A DNA stretch of 43,690 nt, taken from positions 1 through 43,690 of IMG/VR virus record IMGVR_UViG_3300023094_000002. The stretch is one strand, 5' to 3'. Source of the stretch: a virus. Below, piece after piece: positions 8,739-16,573 of this stretch. The notes below the pieces were generated by a model. It was given only the letters and a program-made list of their open reading frames with translations, did no database searches and was not told the origin of the DNA. How positions within the stretch are numbered: position 1 is the first letter of the stretch; each line of letters begins with the position of its first letter. A program made the position numbers and the translations under genes.

Positions 8739-10010
8739 TCAGACTTTTTGACTTTCTTGTGTGTTTTGCTGTTGGGTATTTGCGACTCTATTTGCTGTTT
8801 CATAATTCAATTCTCTTAATTCTAAATCCAACATTTCGTTTATCTGATCCATTTTAACCCCGGCTTTCATATAATTAAGCAGGGTTTCGGACTTGATTTT
8901 ATCGGTTTCGGCACGCTCTTTGGCGAAAACCTGCATAAACGGCAAATGTTCCCAATCTATAAGGATTGTTTTATCGGTGTAACTGAAGAAATTAGCCAGA
9001 CTTTCAAACCAACCGTTTCCTTTAGGCTGCAAACAATAAGAAACAAACGCGCCTCTTGCCTTTTCTTGGTTCTCATACGTTCCGCTGTTGAACGCCTCTA
9101 AAACATCCTTAGGGATGCCGTACATCGATCCAATTGTAAAATAGTCTGCTAGGTATGAATCATCCAATTTCAACGCACCAATATCAGAAACGAACCTTTG
9201 TATGTCGATCATGCTTTTAATTGCATAAACACGCTTACGTCCGTTCATTTTGCTTTCAATGTCACGCTTTTCCTGTTCGCCCATTGGCAGTTGATCTACG
9301 TTTCCTGGATCTGCCTGTCCTGCTACTAAAAACTTAGCGGAGTATTGCAAATTAACATTCTTTGCTTCGATTGCCCTTTCGGAATTGCTTACAATTTTGT
9401 AAAGCGCATCAATCCGGCTTTGTCCGCCAAACCAATTGCCTGTACCATTGCTAAGGTCTGGGTTATGAATAATGTAACGCCAATTCAAGTTAGTTGCCGT
9501 TCCGTCAGCATAACGATATTCAATATTGAACTTATTAATAACTTCTTCTTCCTTGCTGCTTAAGATTATCTTATCCTGATAAGCCAACATTTCAGTCGGG
9601 AACTTCATTTTGTGATTCTCCAGAATGTACAATTTGTTGTCTACCGTAGGAATATAAGAATCAGCATATACGTAAGTATTGCCGATCATATTCCAAAACA
9701 TAAAATCCCACTTAAATTGCGCTTCCCTTTGAAAGGGGTTTGGCTTTTTAATCATTTCAAGGAACGGATCTGTTTTTAATGCTTTTCCGTTTTGATAAAC
9801 GTAAACCTTACCTAAACTAAACATATCGCATTGCAAGCAGAATACCTTCAATAAAGCCGGATTGCTAAATATGCGCTCCAACTTTTTTTTATCATCGGTT
9901 GCGCTTTGAAAGTTAGTGCTTCCGTTGATCTGATCGTTTACATACATCACCACTTCATCGAGCGTAGGTATTCCGAACGTCCGCGCAATTGTGTTCTGAA
10001 ACCAATTCAT
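8739..10010 (-). CDS. Portal protein, HK97 family
   Basis: 423 residues. Family signs are KPNPFQREAQFKWDFMFWNM near residue 90, then YIIHNPDLSNG, GGQSRIDALYKIVSNSERAI, and the diagnostic MYGIPKDVLEAFNSGTYEN with a following EKARGAFVSYCLQP. It forms the dodecameric channel for DNA entry at the capsid vertex. It is the first gene after the element at 10.02-10.15 kb, so it may start a separate transcript from the terminase. The C-terminus is Gln and Asn rich. Confidence 0.92.
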   Translation of the reverse strand: MNWFQNTIARTFGIPTLDEVVMYVNDQINGSTNFQSATDDKKKLERIFSNPALLKVFCLQCDMFSLGKVYVYQNGKALKTDPFLEMIKKPNPFQREAQFKWDFMFWNMIGNTYVYADSYIPTVDNKLYILENHKMKFPTEMLAYQDKIILSSKEEEVINKFNIEYRYADGTATNLNWRYIIHNPDLSNGTGNWFGGQSRIDALYKIVSNSERAIEAKNVNLQYSAKFLVAGQADPGNVDQLPMGEQEKRDIESKMNGRKRVYAIKSMIDIQRFVSDIGALKLDDSYLADYFTIGSMYGIPKDVLEAFNSGTYENQEKARGAFVSYCLQPKGNGWFESLANFFSYTDKTILIDWEHLPFMQVFAKERAETDKIKSETLLNYMKAGVKMDQINEMLDLELRELNYETANRVANTQQQNTQESQKV

Positions 10011-10022
10011 TATTTACCAAAG

Positions 10023-10116
10023 TAAAAAACCGCTGCCGACAATGAAGCCGGGAGCGGTAAGTTAATATTGAATTGATCTCTCATACATTCGGGATGATGC
10101 ATCTTCACATCAGTTA
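10023..10116 (-). ncRNA. Candidate leader RNA with intrinsic terminator before portal gene (element E)
   Basis: Lies between terL and portal. A terminator hairpin (ACCGCT / AGCGGT arms 10029-10034 and 10053-10058, with a possible inner CCG/CGG pair) is followed by a T tract and ends 13 bases before the portal ATG. A good -7 box lies upstream at 10120-10127. The loop CTTCAT can pair with GTGAAG at 10103-10108 (five Watson-Crick pairs and one G-U), a weaker version of the loop-to-5'-end pairing in elements A-D. No clear middle hairpin. Confidence 0.4.
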
Positions 10117-10119
10117 GGG

Positions 10120-10150
10120 CAAATATAATGATTTTTATTAATTAAGCGAA
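10120..10150 (-). promoter_or_regulatory. Possible promoter for portal/head operon
   Basis: TATATTTG at 10127-10120 is a perfect Bacteroidota -7 box; 20 bases upstream is TTC instead of TTG. It is outside any gene. Transcripts would start near 10115 and meet the terminator at 10029-10058. Confidence 0.5.
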
Positions 10151-10152
10151 TA

Positions 10153-11469
10153 TTACGACAAATATTTATCTGCGTGCCTCCTGCCGTATCTTATCGGATC
10201 TATTAAATCATCGTAGGCTTTTATAACTTCATCATCAACAACCCCAAGTCTGTCGTTAGCATAGGAGTAGTTTTTAAACTCAAGGTCAATGCCCTTTGAT
10301 TCCTCAGTATAGATTACATTAGTTGAGTGCAGCAATGTAATTCCAGCCATAACAGAACCTTTTGGTTTATCTATTCCATAAGCATACTCCCAGCCGTAAG
10401 TTCTTAGTTTTTTTATATTGTCTGGAACAGCAGAATCACAAACCAAATACGCGTCTTTTGGTATTCCTAGTCTTTTTACCGTGTGAGCTATAATGCCTCC
10501 GAATACTTTTTCTCCTCGATCATCTTTAATAAAATCAGAATTTATAGCCTCAATTTCTAAGTCAGTCATTTGGGCTAATAATTCATTTTCGGAAAAGTAG
10601 TTCAATTCGTGGCAATAAAGCGTATTGCTATATGGATTGTATTTCAATTCAACAATCCCGAATTTATGGTTTTTACCCCAGTCAATGCCGTAAAAGGATC
10701 TGAATTTTAATTGCCTGAATTCTGAATACGGTATTCGTTTCCAATTATTAAAAATACGGCCTTCTACAGCTTCAGTCCATCCACCCATAACAACCTGTTC
10801 GTACTTGTCTGGGTCAGTTATTTTTAACTGTTGGTAGTACTGGATAATGTTTGGCGCAAGGTATTCTTTAGGTACATCCAAATAGGACGTATGAATATAC
10901 ATGACGTTGTTTTTGACGGTGTTGCTCCCGCCATCAACTTGTTTTTCAATAAAGAAATATCGGTAAATCCAATGGTGGACTGATGCAGGATTCAGTATCA
11001 AAATTGTAATATTCCGCTTATCCTTGCTCCTAATGCTTAAAAAGACTTTTTCAAACGTTTCAAAATCCGGAGTTTCTTCTGCCTCATCGATAACAAAAAG
11101 ATTGAATCCGAATAAAGATTTTAGATTTGCTGTCTGCTGCTTAGAGCCGGTTTTTATTCCTTTGAACGCTATTCTGTTACCGTTGTGTTCGATGTGGCTG
11201 GTCGTTGAATTAACGTAATCAGTCAATTGCAATAATTCAATCTTGTCGTCTACCTCCGGCTTAATTGAATCAATAATACTAACATTAGTAAACCTGGTGT
11301 AAAGCACGTTCCAAGCGTGGTAAACAAGTGCAGTCAATGCTAGGCAAGCAATGACAAAAGATTTTGCAGATCCGCGACCTCCGGTAAGAATAACGGTGTC
11401 GACTTCTGGATATTTTCCAGTTAGTAATTGGAATAATGGTTTGTATTTTTTGGAGAATTTAATCTGCAT
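10153..11469 (-). CDS. terL: Terminase large subunit
   Basis: ATG 11469 is chosen (438 residues); a TTG at 11487 is also in frame but would overlap terS more. The ATPase has Walker A GGRGSAKS at residues 30-37 and Walker B LFVIDEAEE at 124-132. The nuclease domain has YGIDWG (Asp263) and LVCDSA (Asp345), expected metal ligands. It packages DNA into procapsids with TerS. It overlaps terS by 11 bases. The circularly permuted assembly is compatible with headful packaging, but the ends cannot be decided from sequence. Confidence 0.95.
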   Translation of the reverse strand: MQIKFSKKYKPLFQLLTGKYPEVDTVILTGGRGSAKSFVIACLALTALVYHAWNVLYTRFTNVSIIDSIKPEVDDKIELLQLTDYVNSTTSHIEHNGNRIAFKGIKTGSKQQTANLKSLFGFNLFVIDEAEETPDFETFEKVFLSIRSKDKRNITILILNPASVHHWIYRYFFIEKQVDGGSNTVKNNVMYIHTSYLDVPKEYLAPNIIQYYQQLKITDPDKYEQVVMGGWTEAVEGRIFNNWKRIPYSEFRQLKFRSFYGIDWGKNHKFGIVELKYNPYSNTLYCHELNYFSENELLAQMTDLEIEAINSDFIKDDRGEKVFGGIIAHTVKRLGIPKDAYLVCDSAVPDNIKKLRTYGWEYAYGIDKPKGSVMAGITLLHSTNVIYTEESKGIDLEFKNYSYANDRLGVVDDEVIKAYDDLIDPIRYGRRHADKYLS

Positions 11470-11869
11470 CGTCAGACGAATCAACAAAGATTATCTGAGG
11501 CGGTAATTGATTTATTGCCTTTCCATCAGTAGTAACATCAACCTTGTCGCCGAACATTTTAGGATAGAATTTAGCGGCCAGCCATTTGTTCGTTTGAATC
11601 AATACATTTGCCGCAGACGCTTCTAATTCTCCGCCTTTAAGTAAATCATACACGTGGTCAATTTCTTCGATCACACTTTCTGATTTGTCTTGCATAGCGT
11701 TTACATATAGGTCGCGTAATTCGGTATGTTCCCGCTTCCATCTGCACCATGTAGAAAAATGCGGATAGTCTTCGTTTGACTTCAAAACTGTCTTAATATT
11801 AAACCCTTCCGCTACTTCTTCGCAGATAGTTTTACATATTTCAAAGTCATATTCTGATAATCTGGCCAT
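11459..11869 (-). CDS. terS: Terminase small subunit
   Basis: 136 residues. The N-terminal half is a helix-turn-helix DNA-binding region (CEEVAEGFNIKTVLKSNEDY, then FSTWCRWKREH), and the C-terminal half carries TNKWLAAKFYPKMFGDKVDV, close to Sf6-type small terminases. It recognises phage DNA and regulates TerL. A -7 promoter box ends only 4 bases before the ATG, so the packaging operon may begin here with a leaderless mRNA. Confidence 0.88.
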   Translation of the reverse strand: MARLSEYDFEICKTICEEVAEGFNIKTVLKSNEDYPHFSTWCRWKREHTELRDLYVNAMQDKSESVIEEIDHVYDLLKGGELEASAANVLIQTNKWLAAKFYPKMFGDKVDVTTDGKAINQLPPQIIFVDSSDDAD

Positions 11870-11873
11870 ACCG

Positions 11874-11900
11874 CAAATATAACAATTATTTTCTTTCCAA
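11874..11900 (-). promoter_or_regulatory. Promoter for packaging operon, predicted leaderless
   Basis: TATATTTG at 11881-11874 lies 4 bases from the terS ATG, with TTG at 11900-11898 (spacing 16, slightly short). Since Bacteroidota transcripts start a few bases after this box, the mRNA would begin at or next to the ATG. Confidence 0.55.
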
Positions 11901-12050
11901 ATTCACTACCCTTAAAAATTCATCACTTCCGATTACTCTTAAAATCCAATGCGTTTGATCGCGGCCGGAAATGTAGACTTGTTTGCCATTGTATTCGAAA
12001 GGTGTTTCGTTGGATGGTATTTGGTTGGTTGATCCGGCGCGTTGTTTCAT
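11886..12050 (-). CDS. Small hypothetical protein, 54 residues
   Basis: ATG 12050 overlaps the TGA of the previous gene (ATGA). Sequence includes STNQIPSNETPFEYNGKQVY and DQTHWILRVIGSDEFLRVVN, which reads like a real folded small protein (beta-rich, WILRVIG). It ends 17 bases before the terS start and contains the terS -33 element in its last codons. Function unknown; too short for most gene finders. Confidence 0.65.
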   Translation of the reverse strand: MKQRAGSTNQIPSNETPFEYNGKQVYISGRDQTHWILRVIGSDEFLRVVNLERK

Positions 12051-12349
12051 CGGTAATCAGGTTCTCCACATTCAATGCAACTATCGTTATTTTTGCAATT
12101 AAATCTATCGCAATGTTTGCATTTAATCAGTCCATTCTTTTCCTCAGGATTATTATACCGATTCTCAGTAAATTGAATCACGCCTTTTTGCTCTAGCCAT
12201 TGGACGTGACTGGCTAACATTTCATCGATTGTGTATTTTGGACTTTTACTAGATAATGAATATACATGAAATAATTCTTCTTGTAATTCCGGATATCGAT
12301 AATCCAAATACTCCCGTGCGTTTTTTAGGTCTTTTTCTTGGTTTGTCAT
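12047..12349 (-). CDS. Small zinc-ribbon protein
   Basis: 100 residues. Residues 1-75 are helical and acidic (LQEELFHVYSLSSKSP). The C-terminus has four Cys in a ribbon pattern, CKHCDRFNCKNNDSCIECG, consistent with Zn binding. It is coupled to the gene before it (overlap of 4 bases) and lies between ninG and terS. It may bind nucleic acid or protein; function unknown. Confidence 0.7.
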   Translation of the reverse strand: MTNQEKDLKNAREYLDYRYPELQEELFHVYSLSSKSPKYTIDEMLASHVQWLEQKGVIQFTENRYNNPEEKNGLIKCKHCDRFNCKNNDSCIECGEPDYR

Positions 12350-12540
12350 AATAATTTATTTACGTATTTTCTTAATTCGTCTTTTTCTTTTTCCATCAGT
12401 TCGGATATCGCCCAACTTTTAGCTTCTTTCTTCGGCGAATATTCGCGTTCGGCCGTTTCTGCCTTATCCTTTCTTTTTTGTAGCTGCCTGATAGATGTGG
12501 CTATGTAGTGGATATGGTTTATTATTTGTTGTTGGGTCAT
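12346..12540 (-). CDS. Hypothetical helical protein, 64 residues
   Basis: Highly charged and helical, with IHYIATSIRQLQKRKDKAE and a Lys/Glu-rich tail. Overlaps the next gene by 4 bases and starts 5 bases after ninG ends, so it belongs to the replication and recombination operon. No family recognised. Confidence 0.6.
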   Translation of the reverse strand: MTQQQIINHIHYIATSIRQLQKRKDKAETAEREYSPKKEAKSWAISELMEKEKDELRKYVNKLL

Positions 12541-12544
12541 TGTG

Positions 12545-13135
12545 TTATGATTTTAGGTTTTTTCTTACTTCTTTTAAGTTTTCTAATGTCCAAACTTTTT
12601 GCGCTTGTTTGTCGATGGACGCAAGTTCAACGAGTGCGCTATATCTTTCCTGACCAATCCGGATTGGCAATCTCAATGAATAATTATCAAAGTTTCCTTC
12701 TAGGAATAAATTGCAGCGTTCGCATTGTCCGTGTATGTTGTCCACATGATATTTTAATGTTGTGAAGGTTTCAGACTTGTAGAAATGCCCAGCTTGAAAT
12801 GAATTTTGCCAGGGCGCACCGCAACTAATACAAGGTTTTCCCTTGTCGCGTTCCCTAACAAATGCGTGTACTTGCATTCTAGTATTCGTGTGAGCCGTTT
12901 TAAGCGCGTTTTTGCTTTTATACTCACTTGCGTATGCTTCGGCTTCAATTCGTGGCTTCTGAACCTTTAAAATCGATCTTTGCATTTTAAGTTTGCCATT
13001 ATCCGTCGTAAGCAGCCATGTTGGATAACATTTTGATTTGCATAAACCGTAAACACGATTTTCAACGTTGGTTAATTTTCCGCATCCGTGACCTTTTGCA
13101 AGTCCCTGACCGAAACATTTCTTTTGCTTAATCAT
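12545..13135 (-). CDS. ninG: NinG-like recombination protein
   Basis: 196 residues. The lambda NinG (Rap) family pattern is complete: PCISCG (Cys102, Cys105), QAGHFYKSETFTTLKYH (His117), NIHGQCERCN (Cys138, Cys141), then GNFDNYSLRL. This Zn-bound HNH-like core nicks branched recombination intermediates in lambda. An N-terminal Cys cluster (Cys7, Cys18, Cys32, Cys36) may bind a second metal. It lies in the replication operon after an AP2 protein and overlaps its stop by 8 bases. Confidence 0.87.
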   Translation of the reverse strand: MIKQKKCFGQGLAKGHGCGKLTNVENRVYGLCKSKCYPTWLLTTDNGKLKMQRSILKVQKPRIEAEAYASEYKSKNALKTAHTNTRMQVHAFVRERDKGKPCISCGAPWQNSFQAGHFYKSETFTTLKYHVDNIHGQCERCNLFLEGNFDNYSLRLPIRIGQERYSALVELASIDKQAQKVWTLENLKEVRKNLKS

Positions 13136-13340
13136 TTTTCTTTTTTAAAATATTAACCGGTTCTTTTTGATTATTAATTAAAACTTTGTCATAAGCAATA
13201 GCTGCTTCTCTTTCTGTTTCAAAAGGGTGACTAAATTTAAATTTTTTATTTTCAGCTCTCCAAATATATTTTCCATGAGATCGAACTCTATAAACACCTT
13301 TGTAAATTAAGCTTTTTGTTTTTCCAGTCCGTTTTTCCAT
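13128..13340 (-). CDS. AP2-domain DNA-binding protein
   Basis: 70 residues that consist of one AP2/ERF-like domain: YKGVYRVRSHGKYIWRAEN forms the three-strand sheet and EREAAIAYDKVLI the helix with its Ala-Ala-Ala-Tyr-Asp pattern, ending NQKEPVNIL. In phages this domain usually sits on HNH homing endonucleases. Here it stands alone with no nuclease, next to NinG, which itself has an HNH-like core. It probably binds DNA; whether it is a remnant of a homing gene or a regulator is open. Confidence 0.8.
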   Translation of the reverse strand: MEKRTGKTKSLIYKGVYRVRSHGKYIWRAENKKFKFSHPFETEREAAIAYDKVLINNQKEPVNILKKKND

Positions 13341-13342
13341 AA

Positions 13343-13759
13343 TTAAAAATATTGTTGTAGTTCTTCTTCTAACGTTTCAGATTCAATGCCTAAAAACCTT
13401 ACGATTACATCACGAACCGCGGTGTAAACTTCTGCAAATTCGGTATCATCCATAGTCGAAAATGAAATTGAGTTTGGTTTTTTCCTGATCTCGCCGGTAA
13501 TTACATTCACAACTTCGGTATAAAATCCCGCTTCAATAGTTACATCGTGACGTAAGTCTTCTAAGTTACGGTAACTATCCTGATTTTCAAAACACAATTT
13601 TAGCATGGCGAAAAATAAGCGATGAAATTTAGGATTACGGACTTTCTTATATTCGATTTCAAAAACCTCGTTTAAAGGCATTTTACCAAACTGCTCGTGA
13701 TCGGAATCATAAGCGGGTTTTAAGAATCCGTTTATTGTTTTGGCTACTAGGATTTTCAT
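13343..13759 (-). CDS. DUF1367-family phage protein
   Basis: 138 residues. RNPKFHRLFFAMLKLCFENQ near residues 41-60 is the hallmark of DUF1367, a family found in the replication regions of many tailed phages, with a following ITGEIRKKPNSISF segment. Function is not known, though it tends to occur near ninG-type recombination genes, as here. It overlaps the gene upstream by 4 bases. Confidence 0.8.
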   Translation of the reverse strand: MKILVAKTINGFLKPAYDSDHEQFGKMPLNEVFEIEYKKVRNPKFHRLFFAMLKLCFENQDSYRNLEDLRHDVTIEAGFYTEVVNVITGEIRKKPNSISFSTMDDTEFAEVYTAVRDVIVRFLGIESETLEEELQQYF

Positions 13760-13956
13760 TTTAATACACTAAATCTTGGATGGCCTTTTGGAATTCCAAA
13801 CCCTAAACCCAAATAAATAGACCAATACCCGAAACAAACCCCAATACCATACACTTTTACAATCTTTCCAATCGATTTTACCCTAAATAGGTATGGTGTA
13901 ATAGCCAAATCTTCCCCATTAGTTCTAGTGTCCTGATAACCTCCTATTAATTTCAT
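13756..13956 (-). CDS. Hypothetical protein, 66 residues
   Basis: Starts MKLIGGYQDTRTNGEDLAIT and continues into a Gly- and aromatic-rich segment (GIGVCFGYWSIYLGLGFGI) that is too polar at its flanks for a sure membrane helix. Coupled to the DUF1367 gene (4-base overlap). No family recognised. Confidence 0.5.
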   Translation of the reverse strand: MKLIGGYQDTRTNGEDLAITPYLFRVKSIGKIVKVYGIGVCFGYWSIYLGLGFGIPKGHPRFSVLK

Positions 13957-13967
13957 ATTTTATATTT

Positions 13968-14255
13968 TTAAAATGGTAATTGTAAATACATTTCTTTCGC
14001 TTTGGTAATCTCTGAGTCCGGCAGTTTATGCACCACATAAGTAAAAGTATTGCCAAACTTGTTCTTTTTGTTCTTACGCTCGCAAACCAAATTTAATCCT
14101 TTACGGTTTAATTCACTTACTCTGGTTCTGAATCCTGAAAGCCATGGAAATTCCATAATCGAAACTGATCCGGTGTTGATTAAAGTTAGAAGTATTTCCT
14201 GCGTGTTGGTCTTTGGCTGTGGTAAGCCTCCGAAAATGTCTTGTTGTGTGTTCAT
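13968..14255 (-). CDS. Winged-helix-like DNA-binding protein
   Basis: 95 residues. Residues 15-65 look like a winged helix: TQEILLTLINTGSVSIMEFP, then GFRTRVSELNRKGLNLVCER as recognition helix and wing. It ends with YLQLPF. Similar small proteins accompany replication genes in other phages. It may assist origin recognition; target unknown. Confidence 0.6.
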   Translation of the reverse strand: MNTQQDIFGGLPQPKTNTQEILLTLINTGSVSIMEFPWLSGFRTRVSELNRKGLNLVCERKNKKNKFGNTFTYVVHKLPDSEITKAKEMYLQLPF

Positions 14256-14266
14256 ATATTTTAGTT

Positions 14267-15103
14267 TTAAAATTCTTCAATCAGGTATGGCAATGCATCT
14301 TTGTTGATATCGAAAGTAAAGTCTTCAAAATGATAACCGCGTGAATATGGATTTGAAACTGTAACTGTTTTATCATCGTTTACCTCCAGATTAATGACGC
14401 TTTCGGCTTTCTTCAAAACATAAGTTCCCAAATGACCTAAAGGCTTTCCTGTAACTGCGCTTTTGTGAATTACTGCTGTTACGTGTATGTTATACTCATA
14501 AGTCCATTTCATGATGTAATCAGCCGCCTCTTTACTCATTACAATGTCGTTGGTGTTCTCTACAAGATCAGCAATACCGTCGATCGATACCAATTTTACA
14601 GGCTTTTTGTAAAGTGTGTTTTGGTTTTTAAGGCAATAATCTATTAATCCCAATCTTTCAGGCGAAGATAAGTGTCTGGTTGCATAGCCTTTGTAATGAT
14701 CGTATAACGTGCCTGTTATCTCCTGCACCCGTCTAAATGTGCGTTGGGTGTAATAGCGTCCCTGCTCTGTATCAAAGTCCAAAATCGTGTATTCAGCGTC
14801 TCGGTGCGTTTTAATGTTCGGAAACAACACGCTTGACTGCCCGCCAATGTAAGAGCCTAAAAAGGCAGATTTTATGAAAGACTTTTTCGCTTTTGATACC
14901 GCGACAATAGCAGAAAACTCGCTAGCCGTCATTACTGGTGTATCATACCAAACGCCCTTGTATTCATGTTTTCCGATCGAAAGCAGGATTTCCGGCTTCT
15001 GCATTTCTTCCGACAAATCAACTAAGCACGAATAAGCTATTTGAGAATAGTCTACTTCTGGCGCAATTCCTTTTTCCAGGTTATCAAAGTTTAATTCAGC
15101 CAT
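14267..15103 (-). CDS. RepA/RecA-like ATPase with variant P-loop
   Basis: 278 residues. The fold signs are a P-loop region IVAVSKAKKSF (65-76) where the standard G-x4-GK-S/T is replaced by S-K-A-K-K-S, then ILDFDTEQGR (107-116), a Walker B-like KLVSIDGIADLV (170-181), an Ala-Val-Ile-His-Lys motif and GHLGTYVLKKAESVI near the C-terminus. This is the pattern of RepA-like hexameric ATPases, used as replicative helicase or loader. It overlaps the gene before it by 8 bases and forms a replication set with it and with 16228-15557. Confidence 0.78.
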   Translation of the reverse strand: MAELNFDNLEKGIAPEVDYSQIAYSCLVDLSEEMQKPEILLSIGKHEYKGVWYDTPVMTASEFSAIVAVSKAKKSFIKSAFLGSYIGGQSSVLFPNIKTHRDAEYTILDFDTEQGRYYTQRTFRRVQEITGTLYDHYKGYATRHLSSPERLGLIDYCLKNQNTLYKKPVKLVSIDGIADLVENTNDIVMSKEAADYIMKWTYEYNIHVTAVIHKSAVTGKPLGHLGTYVLKKAESVINLEVNDDKTVTVSNPYSRGYHFEDFTFDINKDALPYLIEEF

Positions 15104-15557
15104 AATTTTCTATGTCGGTTATAAAGTCGTTGCAGGTTTTGTAAAAGCTTTTTGAAACATTTTCAATACTCCAGTTGGTATTTAATTTATCAATGATCGC
15201 CTGTTGGTTTTGGGATATTTCATTTTCTTTAATCGTATCAAAGAATGCTATTTTATCAGATTCGTTTAAAGCCTTTGTGAGCGAAAATAAATGAACATCC
15301 ATGTTTGTTTTTAGATCATGCGCCATTTGCATTTTAGCGTCCCTGATGTTTCCGTAGTACTGCACATGATAACGCATCATGCAGCAAAGAAGTTTAGCAA
15401 AAAGGATATTATCAACTGTAACCGATTTTGCACTGGATTCGACAATTTCGTTCAGATGTTTTAAGGCTTCAATGTCCTGCGGATAAACTCGGTCTTTATT
15501 CTTTTGAAATACATTGAAGATTCTTTGTATTGCATTGTGGTCTTTCCAACTTCCCAT
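15096..15557 (-). CDS. Replication-region helical protein, unknown
   Basis: 153 residues, mostly helical (AIQRIFNVFQKNKDRVYPQD; ILFAKLLCCMMRYHVQYYG). It lies between the replisome-organiser-like gene and the ATPase and overlaps both by 1-8 bases, so it is likely made with them. The position suggests a replisome accessory factor, perhaps a helicase loader; nothing in the sequence proves it. Confidence 0.55.
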   Translation of the reverse strand: MGSWKDHNAIQRIFNVFQKNKDRVYPQDIEALKHLNEIVESSAKSVTVDNILFAKLLCCMMRYHVQYYGNIRDAKMQMAHDLKTNMDVHLFSLTKALNESDKIAFFDTIKENEISQNQQAIIDKLNTNWSIENVSKSFYKTCNDFITDIENYG

Positions 15558-16228
15558 TATAATAATAGTTTTTTCGGATCATTATTTGCCTCAACTGCCT
15601 TTTGCTGATTTCGTTTGTTCATCCAATTAACAAAATGACTTTTGTAATCTTTCAGGGTAGTTTTATTTTCAGACTGGGAAATCAAATGCAAGTTGAAGTT
15701 TTTAAGAGCTATTTCGGTCTTGCCTTTTAAAACTACTTTTTGCATTTCGATTGTTTCGATCCACGTCGGTTGCTCCAAGCATTGTTTAGAGTAAGAATTA
15801 TGTTTAATAACCAAAGGGTCGTTGTTGTCTAATTCACTTATATTCTCTTTATATTCTCTTTCACTTTCTAAAGGTGGGTTATTTTGGGTTTCTTTTTTGG
15901 GTTCTTTGGGTTTTTCTGGTCGCCCTCCTTTTTTTCCATTTTCCCTGTTAGCAAGGGTTTTTCTTAGCCTTTTGTTTACAGAAGGGTGCGTAAAATTTCC
16001 ATTCTCTAAAATGAACTTATCTGTAACTATTTTCCAATCTTCAGCCGATATTTCAATTCGTGTTCGGTTTTCAAACTGGGTTTTTTGGGTTTTCATCAGA
16101 CCATCATTGGAGTACATAATGAACAAAGATTCAAGATAAATGTATCTTTGATGTGGGTTCAATTCAAAGAAGCTTTCAGAAGTCCACCAATCTTTTGGGT
16201 AGAAAGTGAATCCTAACTTATCGGACAT
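15557..16228 (-). CDS. Phage replisome organiser-like protein
   Basis: 223 residues. The N-terminus FTFYPKDWWTSESFFELNPH followed by RYIYLESLFIMYSNDG is the winged-helix start typical of DUF1376-like and replisome-organiser proteins. A basic, Pro-rich linker (GKKGGRPEKPKEPKKETQN, 97-115) separates it from a C-terminal part ending KDYKSHFVNWMNKR, as in the DnaD-like end domains of such proteins. It should recognise the phage origin and recruit the helicase. The linker DNA is a natural origin candidate, but I see no clear iterons. Confidence 0.7.
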   Translation of the reverse strand: MSDKLGFTFYPKDWWTSESFFELNPHQRYIYLESLFIMYSNDGLMKTQKTQFENRTRIEISAEDWKIVTDKFILENGNFTHPSVNKRLRKTLANRENGKKGGRPEKPKEPKKETQNNPPLESEREYKENISELDNNDPLVIKHNSYSKQCLEQPTWIETIEMQKVVLKGKTEIALKNFNLHLISQSENKTTLKDYKSHFVNWMNKRNQQKAVEANNDPKKLLL

Positions 16229-16436
16229 TTTTAACCTCGCTTTCTGTAATTTTATTAATTTCAGTACGAAGTGTTTTAGCGAATTTTATCGCGGTGGATT
16301 TGTCAAGCCTAATTTGCTTTAAGGAAAGCCCTTGATTTATGCATATTAAAATCCCTTGTGGGTTTTCAATTTTCTTGCATTGAATAGTAATGTAGTCGAA
16401 TTCGGAATCTCCGAATGTTAAATCGAATTTTGCCAT
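16218..16436 (-). CDS. Small hypothetical protein, first gene of replication operon
   Basis: 72 residues from ATG 16436 (MAKFDLTFGDSEFDYITIQC). The frame extends upstream to 16496, but that stretch is the terminator hairpin and its U tract, so the inner ATG is right. Beta-rich start, helical Lys-rich end (LDKSTAIKFAKTLRTEINKI). Overlaps the next gene by 11 bases. It is the gene directly controlled by element D. Confidence 0.7.
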   Translation of the reverse strand: MAKFDLTFGDSEFDYITIQCKKIENPQGILICINQGLSLKQIRLDKSTAIKFAKTLRTEINKITESEVKNVR

Positions 16437-16468
16437 AATTATAAAGGTTTTAAGTTCCAGTAAACTAT

Positions 16469-16570
16469 TAAAAAACAAAACCCTTAATAGCCGCATCTAC
16501 TCGGTTCTTAAGGGTTGTTCTTGGTTAATGGTGGTTAACCTAAAGTCTTAAATGAGGTAGATGATCTCGA
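16469..16570 (-). ncRNA. Promoter-proximal pseudoknot-terminator RNA (element D)
   Basis: Three parts in order of transcription: 5' segment CATCTACCTC (16563-16554); a 6-bp hairpin GGTTAA/TTAACC (16535-16540 with 16523-16528); and a terminator with a 9-bp stem AACCCTTAA/TTAAGGGTT (16508-16516 with 16479-16487), 20-base loop and TTGTTTTTT tail. The loop holds GAGTAGATG, which pairs with the 5' segment (7 bp plus 2 bp past one bulge), giving an H-type pseudoknot. It ends about 33 bases before the ATG at 16436. It may be an attenuator or a small RNA. Confidence 0.6.
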
Positions 16571-16573
16571 ATA

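Noticed and set aside
15840-15960. Replication origin in the Pro/Lys linker of the replisome organiser gene
   Set aside because: The place is typical for lambdoid origins, but I found no repeated iterons; left as a possibility in that gene entry only.
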